From Tolypothrix sp. PCC 7712 (GTDB taxonomy: Bacteria; Cyanobacteriota; Cyanobacteriia; Cyanobacteriales; Nostocaceae), in assembly GCF_025860405.1 (NCBI RefSeq), contig NZ_CP063785.1, forward strand, positions 3,596,001 through 3,660,000: a stretch of DNA of 64,000 bases, in the 5' to 3' direction. Shown piece after piece: positions 63,225 through 64,000 of the stretch; within the stretch, counting starts at the first letter, position 1, and each line of letters begins with the position of its first letter. The position numbers were made by a program, and so were the translations under genes. The notes beneath the pieces are model-generated. The model was not told the origin of the DNA and made no database searches. It worked only from the letters and a program-made list of their open reading frames with translations.

Positions 63225-63501
63225 CGGCTTTTGGGGGAAGGAGTAAGGGGAAAAGGGGAAGGGGAATATACAAAAGATACCGTTGGCGAATTATTCCGTC
63301 ATGAACTGCGTACACCAGCAAGCATGAAAATCTCTCTTTCCAGTCAACAGTCATCTGTCAACCGTCAACACTATTTACAAGTCAGCTAATCACGAGAAAA
63401 TCTCACAACCAAACATGAAAGCGATCGCACTCCTATTTCAGAAATGCGATCGCCCTTCAATACTAATATTCAGTTTGATTCATGGTTAAGTTAATCCCAT
63501 T
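63225..63501. other. Convergent spacer with a coding-like fragment
   Basis: Follows the ATPase stop with AAGGGG-type runs. At about 63270-63388 the plus strand reads EYTKDTVGELFRHELRTPAS..., without a start codon. It may be the tail of a lost gene, possibly the exporter permease, but I cannot identify it. Confidence 0.35.
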
Positions 63502-64000
63502 CTAACCAATCGCTGTACCTGTGGTATTGAAGATGAAATCACTTGCATCTAGTGCAGTTGCGCTAATTCCCACCAGTTCAGCTAAAGCGCGACGTTGATC
63601 ACCAGTACCAATACCAATAAAGCCACTTGTTCCACTATCCCAACGCTCAAGGCTACCTAATCCCATTACTTGGGGTACATTGGCGAATCCAATCTTGTCT
63701 AGTCCATCGCTAAAACCTGTAATTTTGACAGGTGCTGTACCTGCTAAGGGAAGTTGACCTGTAGCAACCCACAAGCGTTCCTTACCTGGTTGAGCTTGGT
63801 AATTTTGTCCACCACTGAGTAAAATATCGTATGTAGTATCAGTAACTACTTGAGTACCATAGATTGATTGAGATTCTATAGTTCCTTTGACATTAAATTT
63901 CAGGTTAGGATTATAAACAATTTGGTCTCCATTTAGTAGAGTGTAGGTTTGGTAATTGGTATCTTGAGAATAGAAAATCTCAGGATTATACTGTTCTAAA
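63502..64000 (-). CDS. Large putative secreted protein, C-terminal 166 residues (5' part outside window)
   Basis: Open from the right edge to TAG at 63502-63504. The visible part is beta-rich and Gly/Asn/Thr-rich: QYNPEIFYSQDTNYQTYTLLNGDQIVYNP, DTTYDILLSGGQNYQAQPG, GFSDGLDKIGFANVPQVMG. It ends in ALAELVGISATALDASDFIFN, a phrase I associate with the final module of cyanobacterial exoproteins carrying calcium-binding or esterase/phytase-like domains ('xxGVSASxLxASNFVF'). The catalytic part cannot be seen, so no function is assigned. There is no PEP-CTERM tail. Confidence 0.55.
   Translation of the reverse strand, partial: LEQYNPEIFYSQDTNYQTYTLLNGDQIVYNPNLKFNVKGTIESQSIYGTQVVTDTTYDILLSGGQNYQAQPGKERLWVATGQLPLAGTAPVKITGFSDGLDKIGFANVPQVMGLGSLERWDSGTSGFIGIGTGDQRRALAELVGISATALDASDFIFNTTGTAIG

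Overview
The window looks like chromosome of a filamentous, heterocyst-forming type cyanobacterium (order Nostocales). The reasons are the very frequent HIP1 octamer GCGATCGC, many intergenic heptanucleotide tandem repeats (STRRs), and typically cyanobacterial genes: a PixGHIJL phototaxis operon with cyanobacteriochrome GAF domains, PcxA/CemA, DUF3110, DUF4336, a cyanobacterial TamB and a cyanoexosortase. No tRNA, rRNA, CRISPR array or intact insertion sequence was recognised. Gene calls come from reading the translations; no database search was possible.

Layout. 1-685 holds the start of a secreted repeat-poor protein of the PEP-CTERM-associated type, cut by the window edge. 1555-5380 holds two tandem penicillin-binding protein 2 genes. 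5592-9205 is a polyamine ABC importer (potA, potD, potB) with a four-helix-bundle gene between potA and potD; the second permease, potC, lies alone at 34391-35191. 9219-12578 is a large hybrid histidine kinase whose GAF domain has both cysteines of a DXCF cyanobacteriochrome. 13511-23248 is a five-gene phototaxis operon read leftwards (pixG, pixH, pixI, pixJ, pixL). Then follow murQ, a DUF3110 gene, a 1830-residue tamB and a kinase/FGE-fold fusion. 35-44 kb carries metabolic and hypothetical genes: a glycosyltransferase, a beta-helix protein, a PLP enzyme, a PPOX protein, a GNAT, a methyltransferase and DUF4336. 44.6-51 kb carries a stress membrane protein, a toxin-antitoxin pair, a Rieske oxygenase, YbjN, a lipoate-ligase-like protein with an unusual 42-bp repeat array at its 5' end, an HD phosphohydrolase, an XRE regulator and a PIN-domain protein. 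51-64 kb carries mltA, pcxA, an AddB-like protein, a cyanoexosortase, a lysozyme-type protein and a peptidoglycan-binding protein on divergent strands, an ABC exporter ATPase, and a partial gene at the right edge.

Themes. Peptidoglycan and envelope functions recur (two PBP2, MurQ, MltA, lysozyme, PG-binding protein, TamB, exosortase). Light sensing dominates 9-23 kb, with three canonical chromophore-type GAFs in PixJ and one dual-cysteine GAF in the neighbouring kinase.

The strongest unexplained signal is in the intergenic DNA. Three copies of a 112-126 bp miniature inverted-repeat element (MITE; 13260-13371, 34200-34325, 45077-45202) have matching ends. Two have exact 10-bp flanking duplications and the third a 7/10 duplication. 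One copy sits inside another repeated element whose uninterrupted homologue is present at 44436-44549 and shows the empty site. Several other palindromic repeat families and at least ten period-7 arrays share the same spacers.
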